A DNA stretch of 64,000 nucleotides, taken from assembly GCA_963732795.1 (NCBI GenBank), contig CAVTAV010000011.1:1-64000 (forward strand). The letters are read 5' to 3'. Source of the stretch: CAVTAV01 sp963732795. GTDB taxonomy: Bacteria > Pseudomonadota > Alphaproteobacteria > CAVTAV01. The position numbers and the translations under genes are program-made. Numbering within the stretch: position 1 is the stretch's first letter; each line of letters begins with the position of its first letter. Shown here one piece after another: positions 27,936 through 35,798 of this stretch. Under the pieces are notes generated by a model, which saw nothing but the letters and a program-made list of their open reading frames with translations, was not told the origin of the DNA and made no database searches.

Positions 27936-28958
27936 TTATTCGACCTCTGTCTGTTTGCTGGCGGGTTTGGGATTCTTGAGCGTGTTGTAGACCGCCTCGA
28001 CGAACTTATCGGTGGTCCAGAAGCCGGACGTCGAGCCGTACCGCGGATCGTAGTCACGCGTCGGCCCGGCCTTTTTCACCTCGTCGAGGCTCATGCCCAT
28101 ATCGATCATCTTCTGGATCCGATCGCGGATGATGGTCACCATCTCGCGGTAATCCACCAGGTCGCGCATGTCGCAGAGCCGGCCGTGGCCGGGGATGATG
28201 AGCGTGCCGCCTTCCTCGCCGTAAACCGGGATGACGATGTCGAGGATCTGATTGAGGGCCGCGATCTCGCCGTTGATCGTGCCGCCCGCCGCGACATCGA
28301 TGATCGGATAGCTCGTGGTGACGAAGACGTCGCCGGTCGAGACCACGTCCGAGGCCCGGAACCAGACGATGCTGTCGCCGTCGGTATGGGCGTTGGCGGG
28401 GTGCAGAATCTCGATGCCTTCGCCGTTGAAATAGAGCTTCTTCTCGTCGGTGAAATAGGTGTTGGTCGGCCAGGCTTCGGGCGGCGCGGCCGCGCTTTCG
28501 CCGGTCGGCGCCGCCAGCCGGTTCAGCACATTCTCATGGGCGATGATCGCCGCGCCCTCGCCGGCATCCGGGAGATCGCCCGCGACATTGCCGCCCGCGA
28601 TCGTGCTGCCGGCGGCGCGAATCACCGCGTTCCCGCCGGTATGATCGGGATGGTAATGGGTGTTGATGATGTAGCGGATCGGCGCGTCCGAGATCGATTT
28701 GATCGCCGCCAGCAGCTTGTCGGCCGCGGCCGCGAGTTTGGTATCGACGACCAGCACGCCGTCCTCGCCGACCTGGACCGTCGTGTTCCCGCCGCCGCCG
28801 ACCAGCATATAGACGTTCTTGCGGACCGGCAGGACGTGGATCTCGATATTCGCCGCATTCGGCTGCGGGGGCGCTTTCTTGCTTTCGGCCGCGAAACCCG
28901 TCGTCCCGGCCGCCACGAAGGCGACGAGGGAGAGCGCGCCGAGAAGTCTCCGGCTCAT
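27936..28958 (-). CDS. Secreted MBL-fold metallo-hydrolase
   Basis: A 340-residue exported metallo-beta-lactamase-fold enzyme with signal peptide (LLGALSLVAFVAAGTTGFAA). The metal motif is NTHYHPDHTGG (H101, H103, D105, H106), with further ligand candidates in ANAHTDGDS and IPGHGRL, consistent with a two-zinc site. Similar sequences are annotated as quinoprotein-relay or SoxH-like hydrolases, from memory; substrate unknown. Its ATG overlaps the upstream stop as ATGA, and it ends 2 bases before the next gene, so it sits in a tight operon. Confidence 0.8.
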   Translation of the reverse strand: MSRRLLGALSLVAFVAAGTTGFAAESKKAPPQPNAANIEIHVLPVRKNVYMLVGGGGNTTVQVGEDGVLVVDTKLAAAADKLLAAIKSISDAPIRYIINTHYHPDHTGGNAVIRAAGSTIAGGNVAGDLPDAGEGAAIIAHENVLNRLAAPTGESAAAPPEAWPTNTYFTDEKKLYFNGEGIEILHPANAHTDGDSIVWFRASDVVSTGDVFVTTSYPIIDVAAGGTINGEIAALNQILDIVIPVYGEEGGTLIIPGHGRLCDMRDLVDYREMVTIIRDRIQKMIDMGMSLDEVKKAGPTRDYDPRYGSTSGFWTTDKFVEAVYNTLKNPKPASKQTEVE

Positions 28959-29869
28959 TGGCGGCCTCCGAACAGGCTGTTGGTGGTGTCGCCTTCGCCC
29001 TTCTTGGGCGGCGGCGGAAGCGGCATCTTCCGGATCTCTTTCATGTATTCCGGGTACATGGTCTTGGCGCCGCCCATGGCCGCCTCGAAAGGAATGCGGT
29101 GGTTGATCGCATATTCCTTGAGGAACGGGTTGTCGCCCATGAAGTGGTGCGGGATATAGCCCTTGGGCCGCACGATCTCGACGACGCTTTCGCACGGATA
29201 GGCGCCGATCTGGTTGGTATCGGAATAGAGATAGTCGCGGTTGCGGACGAAATCCGCGTCCAGATATGTCGGATCGTGAATCACGACCGTCCAGATCAGA
29301 TGGTCGCCATGGCGCACGAAATATTCCGTGACGGTCGCCTTGTCGCTCCGGTCGACGCCGTTTCGCCGCAGCCAGCCTTCCGACAGATGGTCCGTCTTCA
29401 CGACGAGGACATGGCCTTTGTACTCGCCGGTCGAGAAGCCCATCGCGGTATGGAGCGCGTATTCCGGCGGATGAGGCCGGCCGTCCATCCAGATCGTCCG
29501 CTCGGTCGACCATGCGAAGTGGTGCAGGTGTATGGCGACGAGCTTCTGAGAGTGGCGGTCGCGCTCCTCCCAGATGCGGATATCGGCGAAGCTGTTGGCG
29601 TAATCCGAGGGATGCACGCGGCACTGATATTCCGGCAGCGCGATCAGCGAGGCGTCCCAGCTCTTGGCATGAAGGCGGTCGGCGTCGTTGAGCGGCAACC
29701 CGCCATAGTCGCCGAGCTCCGGGCCGGGAATGCGGTCGGGCCAGTCCTCGCCGTAATCGGCGGACCAGACGCCGGACATGTTGGTGTAGGCGATTGCGGG
29801 CGTCGCTCCCCAAGCCGCAGCGAAAAGCACCCCGAGGCCGGCCAAGCGGCCCCAAACTCCGATCTTCAT
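28955..29869 (-). CDS. Secreted hypothetical protein (EDW/VTEYF family) B
   Basis: A 304-residue exported protein; signal peptide LGVLFAAAWGATPAIA. It shares with protein A the opening MSGVWSADYGEDWPDR, the central GWLRRNGVDRSDKATVTEYF, the segment VVIHDPTYLDADFVRNRDY and a following YPCES. It adds a C-terminal extension with a proline- and lysine-rich stretch (LPPPPKKGEGDTTN). The start is ATG 29869. The 130 bases between it and the cytochrome gene stop may or may not contain a promoter. Function not recognised; the family seems associated with oxidative catabolism clusters, by inference from this window. Confidence 0.65.
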   Translation of the reverse strand: MKIGVWGRLAGLGVLFAAAWGATPAIAYTNMSGVWSADYGEDWPDRIPGPELGDYGGLPLNDADRLHAKSWDASLIALPEYQCRVHPSDYANSFADIRIWEERDRHSQKLVAIHLHHFAWSTERTIWMDGRPHPPEYALHTAMGFSTGEYKGHVLVVKTDHLSEGWLRRNGVDRSDKATVTEYFVRHGDHLIWTVVIHDPTYLDADFVRNRDYLYSDTNQIGAYPCESVVEIVRPKGYIPHHFMGDNPFLKEYAINHRIPFEAAMGGAKTMYPEYMKEIRKMPLPPPPKKGEGDTTNSLFGGRQ

Positions 29870-29999
29870 CGCTAAATTTCCTCGTCTCTCTCAGTTCTTG
29901 GCCGAACGCCGTTCATGCCCCGACGGCGTGGCGAGGTCACCTTACGAACTGGCGTCCGCGACCGCAATGCCGGATTGCAACGTCAACTCAGGCGGGGGG

Positions 30000-30344
30000 C
30001 TATTTGCCGTGCTCGGAGAGATAGGCTCCGAGCGCCGTCAGGTCGTCGTCGCCGATCTCGGTTTTTCGGAAGGGCGGCATGACCGATACGCCGTTGCGCA
30101 CGAAGGTCGCGACGAAATCGGGCGTCAGATCCGTCCGTTGCTCGAGCGCCGCCGGTTTGTCGCCTTTGTAGAGCGCATCGAGGGCTTGGGTTCCGGGGTG
30201 CTTGGGGCCGGGCGCATGGCACGGCGCGCACCATTTCTGGAACACGGCGTCGCCGTGCTGAATCATGGCTTGGTCGGCCGCAAGGGCTGGCGCTGCCGCG
30301 AGGATGCCGAGGAAGGCCGTCGAAAGGCTCGCAAAACGCTTCAT
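30000..30344 (-). CDS. c-type cytochrome subunit of a flavocytochrome (PchC/EhyA-like)
   Basis: A 114-residue periplasmic cytochrome c with signal peptide (TAFLGILAAAPALA). Heme binds at CAPCH, with the distal methionine in SVMPPFRKTEI. Its start lies 3 bases after the flavoprotein stop, so translation is probably coupled. This pairing of a small cytochrome c with a VAO-type flavoprotein is the hallmark of p-cresol methylhydroxylase and eugenol hydroxylase, where the cytochrome takes electrons from FAD and passes them to azurin or other carriers. The assignment as partner subunit rests on gene order and size. Confidence 0.85.
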   Translation of the reverse strand: MKRFASLSTAFLGILAAAPALAADQAMIQHGDAVFQKWCAPCHAPGPKHPGTQALDALYKGDKPAALEQRTDLTPDFVATFVRNGVSVMPPFRKTEIGDDDLTALGAYLSEHGK

Positions 30345-30346
30345 GA

Positions 30347-31954
30347 TCAGGTTTTCCTCAGGTGTTTGGGCCAGATACCGTAACGCCCGGCCGAGATGAT
30401 CCCGTTGGGGTCGATCGCGTCCTTCAAGGTCTCGTGGAGCCGCAGAAGCGCGTGGTCGTTGAAGGAATAGGCCGCCATGCAGTCGTCCATGAAGGCGGTG
30501 TGGGTGCGGTATTCGGCCCATCCATGATCGGCCGCCACCTTGACCATGTGCCTGAAGACGTCGCGGGTCTTCTTGTTCTTCTCGGGGTCCTCGGTGATCG
30601 GGAAGCCGACCAGGATCACGAAGGTCCGGGCATGATAGGACTGCGGAAAGACATTGACCGTCGGCTGCTGGCCCATGTCCTTGAAGGCTTGGGCAAGCAC
30701 GCGCTGGGATTCGATGATCGCCTCTCCGGTCATCGGGATTACCGGCGAGAACCAGAGATGGCCATGGGTCGGGTTCGGGTTGAGCGCGCTCCGGGCGCCG
30801 ATCGAGAAGATCGACAGGCTGGGGATGCCGAGGTCGTTCTCGTCGCGAGCCTTGGCGATCTGTTCCTTGGTCAGCGGGAAGCGCCAGGACTGGCCCTCGG
30901 AGAAACTAACGCCGGGAATTTTAGAGAACCGCTCCTTAGCATGCTCCCATTGCGCCGCGATGACCTTCTCGGGCCCGTAGAATTTGAGCATGCTCGACCA
31001 GAACGGGATCTTCATCTCGGCCGCCTTGGCATTGAGCTGCTTCTTGGCCTCGTCGTCGGTGCGCAGGAGCAGCGCCGCGAGTTCCTGATCGCGCGCGGCG
31101 GCGAAGCGGAGCGGCGAGTTCAGAAGCGTCGAGGAGTTCATGATCCCCGCGTTCATGAGATAGGCCATGCCGTCCACGAGCGGGATGATGTCGTCATGGT
31201 TGAAGACGTTGACGACGCCTTCGCGATAGGCCTCGGGCTCGGGATAGAGCCAGAAGCCCATCTTGGTCACCACGCCGAAATTCGACTGGGAGAAGATGCC
31301 GTCGACGAAGGGACCGAAGCCGTATTTGAACTGCTGCCAGGTTTTGGCGCCGGGCAACGCGCCCATGCCGGTGCGCACCACGTCGCCGTTCGCCAGCACG
31401 ACCTCCATGCCGCAATGGGCGTCGAAATGGTCGCGATAGGGCGTGACGGTGTAGCCCGCGCCGTGATCGAGCGCGTTGCCGATCGGGCTGCCCCAGCCGG
31501 GATCGGGGCAGTCGATCCAGAGCTTGTAGCCCTTGTCCTGGATGTAGCGGTAGAGATCGAAATAGCTGACGCCCGGCTCCACCAGGGCGTAGGCGTTCCG
31601 CTCGCTGACTTCGAGCACGCGGTTCATGCGTTTGAGGTCGAGCACCACGCTGCCCGAATAGGCCGGCGCGGACCCGCCATAGCCGAGATTGCGTCCGGTC
31701 GAGATCGGGTAGATCGGGATCTTGTATTCGTTGGCGATTCGCATGACCGCCTGGACCTGCTCGGTCGAATCCGGCGCGACGGCGGCCGAGGCCACGATCT
31801 CCTCGTCTTCCTCGCCCAGGAACGGGCTATAGGCGTCGCGATAGAGTTTGACGTCGTCCTCGTCCGTGAAGACCCATTTCTTGCCGACCGCGGTCTCGAA
31901 TTTCTTGACGGCGGCGGCGAAATCCTTGGCGCTGACTCCGGGCGGAACCCTCAT
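30347..31954 (-). CDS. VAO-family FAD oxidoreductase (p-cresol methylhydroxylase/eugenol hydroxylase flavoprotein type)
   Basis: A 535-residue flavoprotein. The FAD-binding PCMH domain includes IYPISTGRNLGYGGSAP (residues 82-97), the pyrophosphate-binding signature of the vanillyl-alcohol oxidase family, and WGSPIGNALDHGAGYTVTPY. The C-terminal domain ends in LKDAIDPNGIISAGRYGIWP, as in this family. Members oxidise 4-alkyl or 4-hydroxymethyl phenols through a quinone methide. The adjacent cytochrome gene favours a dehydrogenase (hydroxylating) over an oxygen-using oxidase. No signal peptide is visible, as is typical of the family. GGAGAAG precedes the ATG. The substrate (p-cresol, 4-ethylphenol, eugenol or vanillyl alcohol) cannot be decided from sequence alone. 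Confidence 0.85.
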   Translation of the reverse strand: MRVPPGVSAKDFAAAVKKFETAVGKKWVFTDEDDVKLYRDAYSPFLGEEDEEIVASAAVAPDSTEQVQAVMRIANEYKIPIYPISTGRNLGYGGSAPAYSGSVVLDLKRMNRVLEVSERNAYALVEPGVSYFDLYRYIQDKGYKLWIDCPDPGWGSPIGNALDHGAGYTVTPYRDHFDAHCGMEVVLANGDVVRTGMGALPGAKTWQQFKYGFGPFVDGIFSQSNFGVVTKMGFWLYPEPEAYREGVVNVFNHDDIIPLVDGMAYLMNAGIMNSSTLLNSPLRFAAARDQELAALLLRTDDEAKKQLNAKAAEMKIPFWSSMLKFYGPEKVIAAQWEHAKERFSKIPGVSFSEGQSWRFPLTKEQIAKARDENDLGIPSLSIFSIGARSALNPNPTHGHLWFSPVIPMTGEAIIESQRVLAQAFKDMGQQPTVNVFPQSYHARTFVILVGFPITEDPEKNKKTRDVFRHMVKVAADHGWAEYRTHTAFMDDCMAAYSFNDHALLRLHETLKDAIDPNGIISAGRYGIWPKHLRKT

Positions 31955-31987
31955 CTCAGCTTCTCCTCTGCGGGAACGTGACTACGG

Positions 31988-32602
31988 TCAGGCTTTGACG
32001 GCGGGGGCGATGACCCAGGAGATCAACGGATCGGCATCCTCTGCTGCCGGTGCATCGGCCCGGCCGCGGAAGCTGGCGGTCGAAAGCTCGGACCGGCCGG
32101 TGGGGCAGGCCGTCGCGAGCTTCGCCATCCTGACCGCCCAGTCGCGGCTTTCGCCGAGGCCGGCGGCGCCGTGCAGCATCGTCGCAGGGCCGGACAGCGC
32201 GTGCTCGATCGAGGCATCCGGGCGGACCCTGTGCTCGGCGCGGAACACGACGCGCATGCCGTGCTGCCAAGCGAGCTGCTCGAAGCAGAAGAGCGGACCG
32301 TGAGCGGTGAGCCCGGCGATCGCGAGCGGCGATTTGCGCCACAGGGGATCGAGCTCGGTGTACCAGAAATCGGTCATGTCGCCCTTGTCGATCGCATGGG
32401 TGGCGATGCCCTGCGCTTCCATCTGGCGGCCATAGGCGACGCTCTCGGCGAAGCGCGGGTCGTAGATCGCCTTATGGAGCGAGATCGGCTTTACGGCGGC
32501 CGTTGCGGACGCATTCGGCGTGGCGCCCATCGCGACGCGCGAGGCGAGCGGCAAGGCGGTCGCCGCGATCCCGATCTGCAGGAACTCTCGACGATTGGTC
32601 AT
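31988..32602 (-). CDS. Tat-exported hypothetical protein linked to the flavocytochrome
   Basis: A 204-residue protein with a twin-arginine signal (TNRREFLQIGIAATALPLAS), a good ribosome site (AAGGAG) and ATG at 32602. The mature part reads KAIYDPRFAESVAYGRQMEA and LTAHGPLFCFEQLAWQHGM; it looks globular, without known cofactor motifs. Tat export suggests folding or cofactor loading before export. It lies 33 bases upstream of the flavoprotein on the same strand. Its position suggests an accessory or chaperone-like role for the flavocytochrome, which is inference; I do not recognise a named family. Confidence 0.65.
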   Translation of the reverse strand: MTNRREFLQIGIAATALPLASRVAMGATPNASATAAVKPISLHKAIYDPRFAESVAYGRQMEAQGIATHAIDKGDMTDFWYTELDPLWRKSPLAIAGLTAHGPLFCFEQLAWQHGMRVVFRAEHRVRPDASIEHALSGPATMLHGAAGLGESRDWAVRMAKLATACPTGRSELSTASFRGRADAPAAEDADPLISWVIAPAVKA

Positions 32603-32774
32603 GGACCGGTCTCCTTCGTCTCGATTGTTATGATTTAACCTGCGCCAAACGCGGCAGCCTCACGGCGCGGCGTCCGGCGAGCAGTTGCGGTCGATGTGAT
32701 CATGAAATATCCCCTAGGGCCGAGATTGGCACAGACATGGCCGAATTTATAGTGAATTTCGGCCGATCCGGGGC

Positions 32775-33185
32775 TCAATCCTGGTCGGAATCGTCGGCCT
32801 GGGGGCACTCGTCGATGAAGGCTATGAGCTTGCCGGCCTTATCCATCGTGACAAAGCGTTCCAGGTTGTCTTGGACATGCTTGTCGACGATCTGCGCGGC
32901 ATCGGATTCGGACGCGTTGGTCCGGGCCTGATAGGCCTTGGCGGCGGCGGTCTTGTACTGGTCGGATTGGGCCCGGATCATATCGGCCATTTCCTTGGTG
33001 CGGTCCGGGCTGCCTTGCCGGTCCCGCCAGTTGGCTAGATAGCCGGCGGCGCAATCGGCGAGGGCCGTCCAGTCGGGCGCCTGATCCGCTTCGGTCTGGT
33101 CATCGGCGGCGCGAGCGCCAACTGGTGCAAACGAGCACCAAACCGCAAACGCCAATGGCAACACCACCCAAAATCTCACGCGCAT
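32775..33185 (-). CDS. Small periplasmic hypothetical protein
   Basis: A 136-residue exported protein (signal peptide through GARA, near residue 26). The mature part is helical and charged, with two cysteines (ALADCAAGYLANW and FIDECPQ) that could form a disulfide. It follows the cytochrome-like gene by 16 bases and probably shares its transcript. No recognised family. Confidence 0.6.
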   Translation of the reverse strand: MRVRFWVVLPLAFAVWCSFAPVGARAADDQTEADQAPDWTALADCAAGYLANWRDRQGSPDRTKEMADMIRAQSDQYKTAAAKAYQARTNASESDAAQIVDKHVQDNLERFVTMDKAGKLIAFIDECPQADDSDQD

Positions 33186-33201
33186 CCTCCGTGCCGCGTG
33201 T

Positions 33202-33714
33202 CTATGGCCAATCCGCCTTAGGATCCATATTGATCATCCGGGTCGACGGCCCCTCGGGAATGCCCGGGCGGAGAAACGGCTTTTCCGCCGCCTCATGGCA
33301 AGAATAGCACTGCTCGACCATGCTGCGATAGGCGGCCTCGAAAGCGGTTACGTCCTGTTTGGCGATGGCGTCGCGCAAGCCGGCGATGCCGCCCTCCTTG
33401 ACGCTGTCGTATAGCGGCATCAGTTCGAGCTTCTGGCCGTTGGAAAGTGTGCGTATCGGATAAAGTTGCACCATCCATTTGATATGCGATTTCGTCTCGT
33501 TGAGATAGAAGGTCGCGAGCGGCCAATTCTCCTGCTTGGCGGCGAACCAGAGATTCGAGAATTGGTAATCGACATCCATCATGGCGTGGGATTGGCTGGG
33601 CGTCTTTCCGCTCAACGCGGCGACGTCGGCCTTCAGTCCCCGGATCGTGTAGATCGACCAGCCCGCGCCCGCGAGCGCGACGACCACGAGTAGCGCAAGC
33701 AGATTCTGTTTCAT
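33202..33714 (-). CDS. Membrane-anchored c-type cytochrome-like protein
   Basis: A 170-residue protein with an N-terminal membrane anchor (LLALLVVVALAGAGWSIYTI), then a helical domain and one C-terminal heme motif, CYSCH, preceded by AYRSMVEQ. Placement of the motif near the C-terminus of a helical bundle resembles cytochrome c' folds. The start is ATG 33714; a longer upstream frame is cysteine-rich and lacks a signal. It is predicted to be periplasmic and tethered to the inner membrane, possibly accepting electrons from the flavocytochrome or quinoproteins nearby (inference). Confidence 0.7.
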   Translation of the reverse strand: MKQNLLALLVVVALAGAGWSIYTIRGLKADVAALSGKTPSQSHAMMDVDYQFSNLWFAAKQENWPLATFYLNETKSHIKWMVQLYPIRTLSNGQKLELMPLYDSVKEGGIAGLRDAIAKQDVTAFEAAYRSMVEQCYSCHEAAEKPFLRPGIPEGPSTRMINMDPKADWP

Positions 33715-33787
33715 GAGTCCCCCGAAGCCGCAAGAGTCGGCGGCGCAGGGACGAGAGTAGCGCTTGGCGGAGGCGGACAAAAGGGTG

Positions 33788-34159
33788 CTAGTGGCCGGAG
33801 ATCAGCGGGCCGACTTCACGGTTGAACAGCCGCTTGAATTCCTCGAACCCCTTCAGGCCTTCTTCGGAAAGGGCAATGACCGTACGGCGCCGGTCCTCGG
33901 GGCTGCGTTCGATGGTGACGAGACCCGCGGCGTCCAGATCGCGCAGCACGTATTGCAGGGTGCGGTGGGAGCGTTGGACCCGGGACTCGAGATCGACGAG
34001 ATACAGCTTGGAGTGATCGGCCTGAGCGAGGCTGACGATGATGTCCCATGGCGTGCGCGAGGCGCGCGACCTGAAGCGCCGCGAAGACCAGCCCTGGACC
34101 CGCCACAGCGCTTCTGCAAAAGCCTTCGTCTCGCCGTCCAAGCTTCTCGGACTCACCAT
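33788..34159 (-). CDS. MarR-family winged-helix regulator
   Basis: A 123-residue DNA-binding protein, start ATG 34159 (MVSPRSLDGETKAF); ATG 34174 is an alternative. Helices TPWDIIVSLAQADHSKLYLV and LESRVQRSHRTLQYVLRDLD form the winged-helix core, and the wing is LVTIERSPEDRRRTVIALSE, typical of MarR. MarR proteins often sense phenolic compounds and repress divergent or neighbouring genes, which would fit the aromatic-catabolism genes around it. It is divergent from the response-regulator gene across an AT-rich spacer that may contain its operator. Confidence 0.8.
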   Translation of the reverse strand: MVSPRSLDGETKAFAEALWRVQGWSSRRFRSRASRTPWDIIVSLAQADHSKLYLVDLESRVQRSHRTLQYVLRDLDAAGLVTIERSPEDRRRTVIALSEEGLKGFEEFKRLFNREVGPLISGH

Positions 34160-34174
34160 GCTGCTCCTGTCCAC

Positions 34175-34584
34175 CTGCCGAATGAACGGATTACCGCTTG
34201 CTGAACGGACTCGTGCGATCTCCCAACGCTTTCCAACGGCACAAAATATAAGAAAAACTAAGGATTTTATTTCAACGGTCGGTGTAAATGAACGAACATA
34301 TGAATGTATTACCTAAATAATAGATGTCCAGTTTCAACCGTTGTCTTCGACATTATTTGAAAGTAATTTTTGCCTCTAATGCCGTCTTGTGAAGCTATGC
34401 TTTTCTAGACTAAAACCATCATAAATCAATCACACAATTTGGGGCGGCAAGAAGATTGAACGGGTCGGCGGCATTGTAACGGCGGGGTGTCGGGGGTGGC
34501 GAGATCGCCTCAAAATCCAGACTTCCAACCCAGTGATGACGCGTAACCAGCGCAGTCCGAGGATTGCGTCTCGGGAGAAATTTT
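34175..34584. promoter_or_regulatory. AT-rich non-coding spacer with probable promoters
   Basis: About 400 bases without a supported gene between the divergent marR and response-regulator genes. The stretch 34240-34440 is far more AT-rich than the rest of the window, with runs such as TATAAGAAAAACTAAGGATTTT. One sigma70-like candidate on the plus strand is TTGTCT (34341-34346), 17 bases, TAATTT (34364-34369). I see no tRNA, no clear terminator and no long inverted repeat. Confidence 0.4.
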
Positions 34585-35034
34585 GTGGCTGAGCAAAGTG
34601 GCGAAAAAAAGGCTGTGGCGACAGAGGGATATGTCTCGAATCGAGACACTCTCGCGCAACGCGGCGGGAGCCTCGGAGTCCTGATCGTCGACGACGAGGC
34701 GGAGTTGTGCCGTGCGCTGGGAGATTACCTCCAATCGTCGGGCATTCCGGCGATGACGGCGACCAGCGCCGTCGAGGGGCTGGGCATGCTGCGCGACCAT
34801 GCGCCCGCTATGATGCTGGTCGATATCAAGATGCCGGGCCAATTCGACGGGCCGCGCCTTGCCGAGCTCGCGACCGCGATGGATCACAAGGTGAAGGTCG
34901 TACTGATGTCGGCCAACTCGGAGGCCCTCGAAGATGCGAGAACCGATACCAGCCATGGCGCGATCACGGTCCTCGACAAGGGGCTCGAGCCCTCGCGCGT
35001 GAAGGCTTTCATCGAAGCGATCCTGCCGTCCTAG
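34585..35034 (+). CDS. Single-domain response regulator
   Basis: A 149-residue protein. I chose GTG 34585 because GGGAGA lies 8 bases upstream. After a polar 28-residue lead, the receiver domain starts SLGVLIVDDEAELCRALGDY with acidic D36/D37, phosphorylatable D80 in MMLVDIKMPG, the switch serine in VVLMSANSEAL and lysine in TVLDKGLEP. No DNA-binding or enzymatic output domain follows, so it acts through protein contacts or as a phosphate shuttle. The kinase gene follows by 40 bases and is the probable partner. Confidence 0.85.
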   Translation: MAEQSGEKKAVATEGYVSNRDTLAQRGGSLGVLIVDDEAELCRALGDYLQSSGIPAMTATSAVEGLGMLRDHAPAMMLVDIKMPGQFDGPRLAELATAMDHKVKVVLMSANSEALEDARTDTSHGAITVLDKGLEPSRVKAFIEAILPS

Positions 35035-35074
35035 AAAGACGCAGCCTCACCCAAACTCGGATTGCGATTCAGCC

Positions 35075-35794
35075 ATGGCATGGCCAGGCGACAACGGGAT
35101 GAACTGCGAGCGCGATGAGAATGCGCTGTTTTGCGCCGCGCTCACCCATGAGCTTGGTCAGCTCCTGTCGACAATCGGCTTTACGGCCGAGACGTTGGCG
35201 ACCGTTATGGCCGAGCCGTCGCCCGATGGATCGAAGGCCGAGACCGTGCTCGACAAGGCCGACCGGATCCGCGAGTCGGCGCGGCGCGCGCAGGGCGTGA
35301 TCCGCGGACTCCATGACGTCTTTCGGAGCGACGGCAGCATGGGCGAATCGGTCGATCTCCATCGGGTGGTGGAGTCTACCGCCGCGCATTTTGCCTCCGC
35401 CCATATCCCGGTCCTGACATCGGTGCCGCAAGGCCTGCGCGTGCGCGGAAACGCCGTCCTCTTGGAGCTGGCGCTCACCAATCTCCTCAAGAACTCCCGT
35501 GAGGCGATCCTGCGCGGAACCTGGGGCGCACTGGACGACGCCTCGCACCGCATCGAGATCGAGGCCGACCCTATCGGGGGGCATGCCGCGCTCGCGGTCC
35601 GCGACACGGGCGGCGGCGCGGAGGAGATCAATGACGGCCTGCTCGAGCCTTACGTGACCAGCAAGACCGACAAGCGCGGCCATGGCGTCGGGTTATGGCT
35701 GGTGCGCCGGATCATCGTGCACCATGGCGGCACGGTGAGCCTCCGGAACGCCGCGCGAGGACTTGAGGTTACCGTCACACTGCCAACGGCGTGA
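35075..35794 (+). CDS. Soluble histidine kinase without sensor domain
   Basis: A 239-residue HisKA-HATPase protein with no membrane segment and no PAS, GAF or other sensor region. The H-box is AALTHELGQLLSTI with H25, very near the N-terminus. N-box LTNLLKNSREAIL, G1-box VRDTGGGAEEIND, and G2-box GHGVGLWLVRRIIVHHGG are all present, so it should be catalytically competent. Alternative start ATG 35099. Input may come from a partner protein; the preceding receiver is the likely target. Its stop lies 4 bases from that of the convergent oxidoreductase. Confidence 0.85.
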   Translation: MAWPGDNGMNCERDENALFCAALTHELGQLLSTIGFTAETLATVMAEPSPDGSKAETVLDKADRIRESARRAQGVIRGLHDVFRSDGSMGESVDLHRVVESTAAHFASAHIPVLTSVPQGLRVRGNAVLLELALTNLLKNSREAILRGTWGALDDASHRIEIEADPIGGHAALAVRDTGGGAEEINDGLLEPYVTSKTDKRGHGVGLWLVRRIIVHHGGTVSLRNAARGLEVTVTLPTA

Positions 35795-35798
35795 GGTG

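Noticed and set aside
30362..31981. A 539-codon open frame opposite the flavoprotein gene
   Set aside because: Same shadow pattern; the flavoprotein on the other strand has clear FAD motifs.
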